The position numbers and the translations under genes were made by a program. Below the pieces are notes generated by a model, which had not been told where the DNA came from, made no database searches, and saw nothing but the letters and a program-made list of their open reading frames with translations. 7,386 nt of DNA, taken from assembly GCA_004347955.1 (NCBI GenBank), contig QNVH01000026.1:3065-10450 (forward strand), read 5' to 3'. The DNA comes from Thermoproteota archaeon. Lineage in GTDB: Archaea > Thermoproteota > Methanomethylicia > Methanomethylicales > Methanomethylicaceae. The stretch's first letter is position 1. Each line of letters opens with the position of its first letter. This document shows positions 6,608 to 7,386 of this stretch, one piece after another.

Positions 6608-6646
6608 CGATGTTCATTTTTAAATTGGTGTTCATGGCGATCCTGA

Positions 6647-7386
6647 ATGGGAGACATTGAGATAAAACAGCTGATACACAACGGAGTCCTGATACCCGTC
6701 TACAAGCCTATTGGGTTCAAGATAAAATTCAGGGGAGAAGAGATCGCACTTAGCCCAGAGCAGGAAGAAATGGCGGTGGCGTGGGTCAAGAAGCTGTCAA
6801 CAGATTATGTCAAGGACAAGGTCTTTGTTAGGAATTTCTTTAAGGACTTCGGAAAGGCGTTAGGGGTCAAGGGGAAGGTGAGTCCCGAAGACTTTGACTT
6901 CTCTGAGATAATCGCCTGGCTGGAGAAGGAGAAGGCGAGGAAGGAGGGGATGAGCAAGGAGGAGAAGAAGGCGCTCGCGCAGGAGAGGAAGAGGATAAGG
7001 GAAGAGAACAAGAAAAAGTATGGCTTTGCGATCGTAAACGGAATGCCGATGGAGATATCCAACTACATGGTGGAGCCTGCTTGCATTTTCATGGGCAGAG
7101 GGGAGCACCCGCTCAGGGGGAGGTGGAAGCCAGGTGTCAAGGCAGAGGACATAACCCTGAACCTGTCTCCGGACGCGAAAGTGCCTGACCCCCCAAACGG
7201 GGGCTCTTGGAAGTCCGTTGTATTCGATCCCACATCGCTCTGGATAGCCAGCTGGAGGGATAAGCTCAGGGGCAAGATGAAGTACGTGTGGCTCTCAGAC
7301 ACCGCATACATAAAGCAGGTAAGAGACATAGAGAAGTTCAACAAAGCTTGGGAGCTCGAGAAATTGATTGACAAGGTGAGAGAACA
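6647..7386 (+). CDS. topIB: eukaryote-type DNA topoisomerase IB, N-terminal part (3' end outside window)
   Basis: A type IB topoisomerase relaxes positive and negative supercoils by nicking one strand through a 3'-phosphotyrosine. The frame stays open for 246 codons to the right edge. A TGA at 6644-6646 immediately precedes the ATG, so this is the earliest possible start in the frame. Landmarks of the eukaryotic core fold appear in order: LIHNGVLIPVYKP (9-21), a charged GMSKEEKKALAQERKR helix, KKYGFAIVNG, a VEPACIF segment, GRGEHP (150-155), AEDITLN, DAKVPDPPNGGSWKSV, and LRGKMKYVWLS. These closely follow human topoisomerase I (SKEEK, RGRGNHP, DAKVPSPPPG). The catalytic Arg/Lys/His residues and the Tyr all lie beyond the window, so activity cannot be judged. 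The non-conserved eukaryotic N-terminal tail is absent. It is transcribed divergently from the SMC operon. Confidence 0.94.
   Translation, partial: MGDIEIKQLIHNGVLIPVYKPIGFKIKFRGEEIALSPEQEEMAVAWVKKLSTDYVKDKVFVRNFFKDFGKALGVKGKVSPEDFDFSEIIAWLEKEKARKEGMSKEEKKALAQERKRIREENKKKYGFAIVNGMPMEISNYMVEPACIFMGRGEHPLRGRWKPGVKAEDITLNLSPDAKVPDPPNGGSWKSVVFDPTSLWIASWRDKLRGKMKYVWLSDTAYIKQVRDIEKFNKAWELEKLIDKVRE

Noticed and set aside
6388..6646. Replication origin in the A/T-rich divergent region
   Set aside because: No recognisable origin recognition box repeats and no orc1/cdc6 gene nearby; A/T richness alone is not enough.

Overview
The window looks like a TACK-superphylum archaeon from the Thaumarchaeota/Aigarchaeota/Bathyarchaeota part of the tree. 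The reasons are an archaeal Lhr-type helicase, a eukaryote-type topoisomerase IB (in Archaea known mainly from those groups), archaeal TATA-like promoters, one apparently leaderless gene and heavy use of AGG/AGA arginine codons. No tRNA, rRNA, CRISPR array or insertion sequence is visible. The exact phylum cannot be fixed from this window.

Layout. (1) Positions 1-2460, + strand: the 3' 819 codons of an Lhr-like superfamily 2 helicase, entering at motif II and ending with a CX2C...CX2C zinc-ribbon-like segment. (2) 2557-3204, +: a UlaG-like metallo-beta-lactamase-fold hydrolase behind its own TATA box. (3) 3251-6387, -: a tightly packed three-gene operon. Its order is an SMC-family ATPase with short arms, a mostly helical middle protein, and a 190-residue protein that looks like a tandem winged-helix KITE/MAGE-type subunit. 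(4) 6388-6646: a divergent control region with a 55-bp run of pure A/T. (5) 6647 to the right edge, +: the N-terminal third or so of a eukaryote-type topoisomerase IB, cut by the window end before its catalytic residues.

The most interesting content is the minus-strand operon. The ATPase has a Walker B/D-loop segment (VDEFDVHMDPHNR, then QFIVITPSQ) resembling eukaryotic Smc6 and a signature (SQSGGERAVATM) resembling Smc5. Its arms are very short, with no visible hinge and no Rad50 zinc hook. The last gene ends in a GWRTRAEIDRK segment resembling the WGPRA.xE end of MAGE/Nse3 domains. The gene order SMC - helical protein - winged-helix protein is what an SMC-kleisin-KITE complex would give. 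I infer a compact archaeal Smc5/6-like complex, divergently paired with a topoisomerase IB gene; both would act on DNA topology. This is pattern recognition by eye and needs profile or structure searches.

Caution: the first two genes of that operon each contain a one-base reading-frame break at or next to a homopolymer (GGGG at 6117-6120 or 6124-6127; AAA at 4393-4395), and the middle gene lacks an ordinary start codon. Homopolymer sequencing errors are the simplest explanation, because the protein similarity or helical pattern continues across each break. A decaying operon cannot be excluded.
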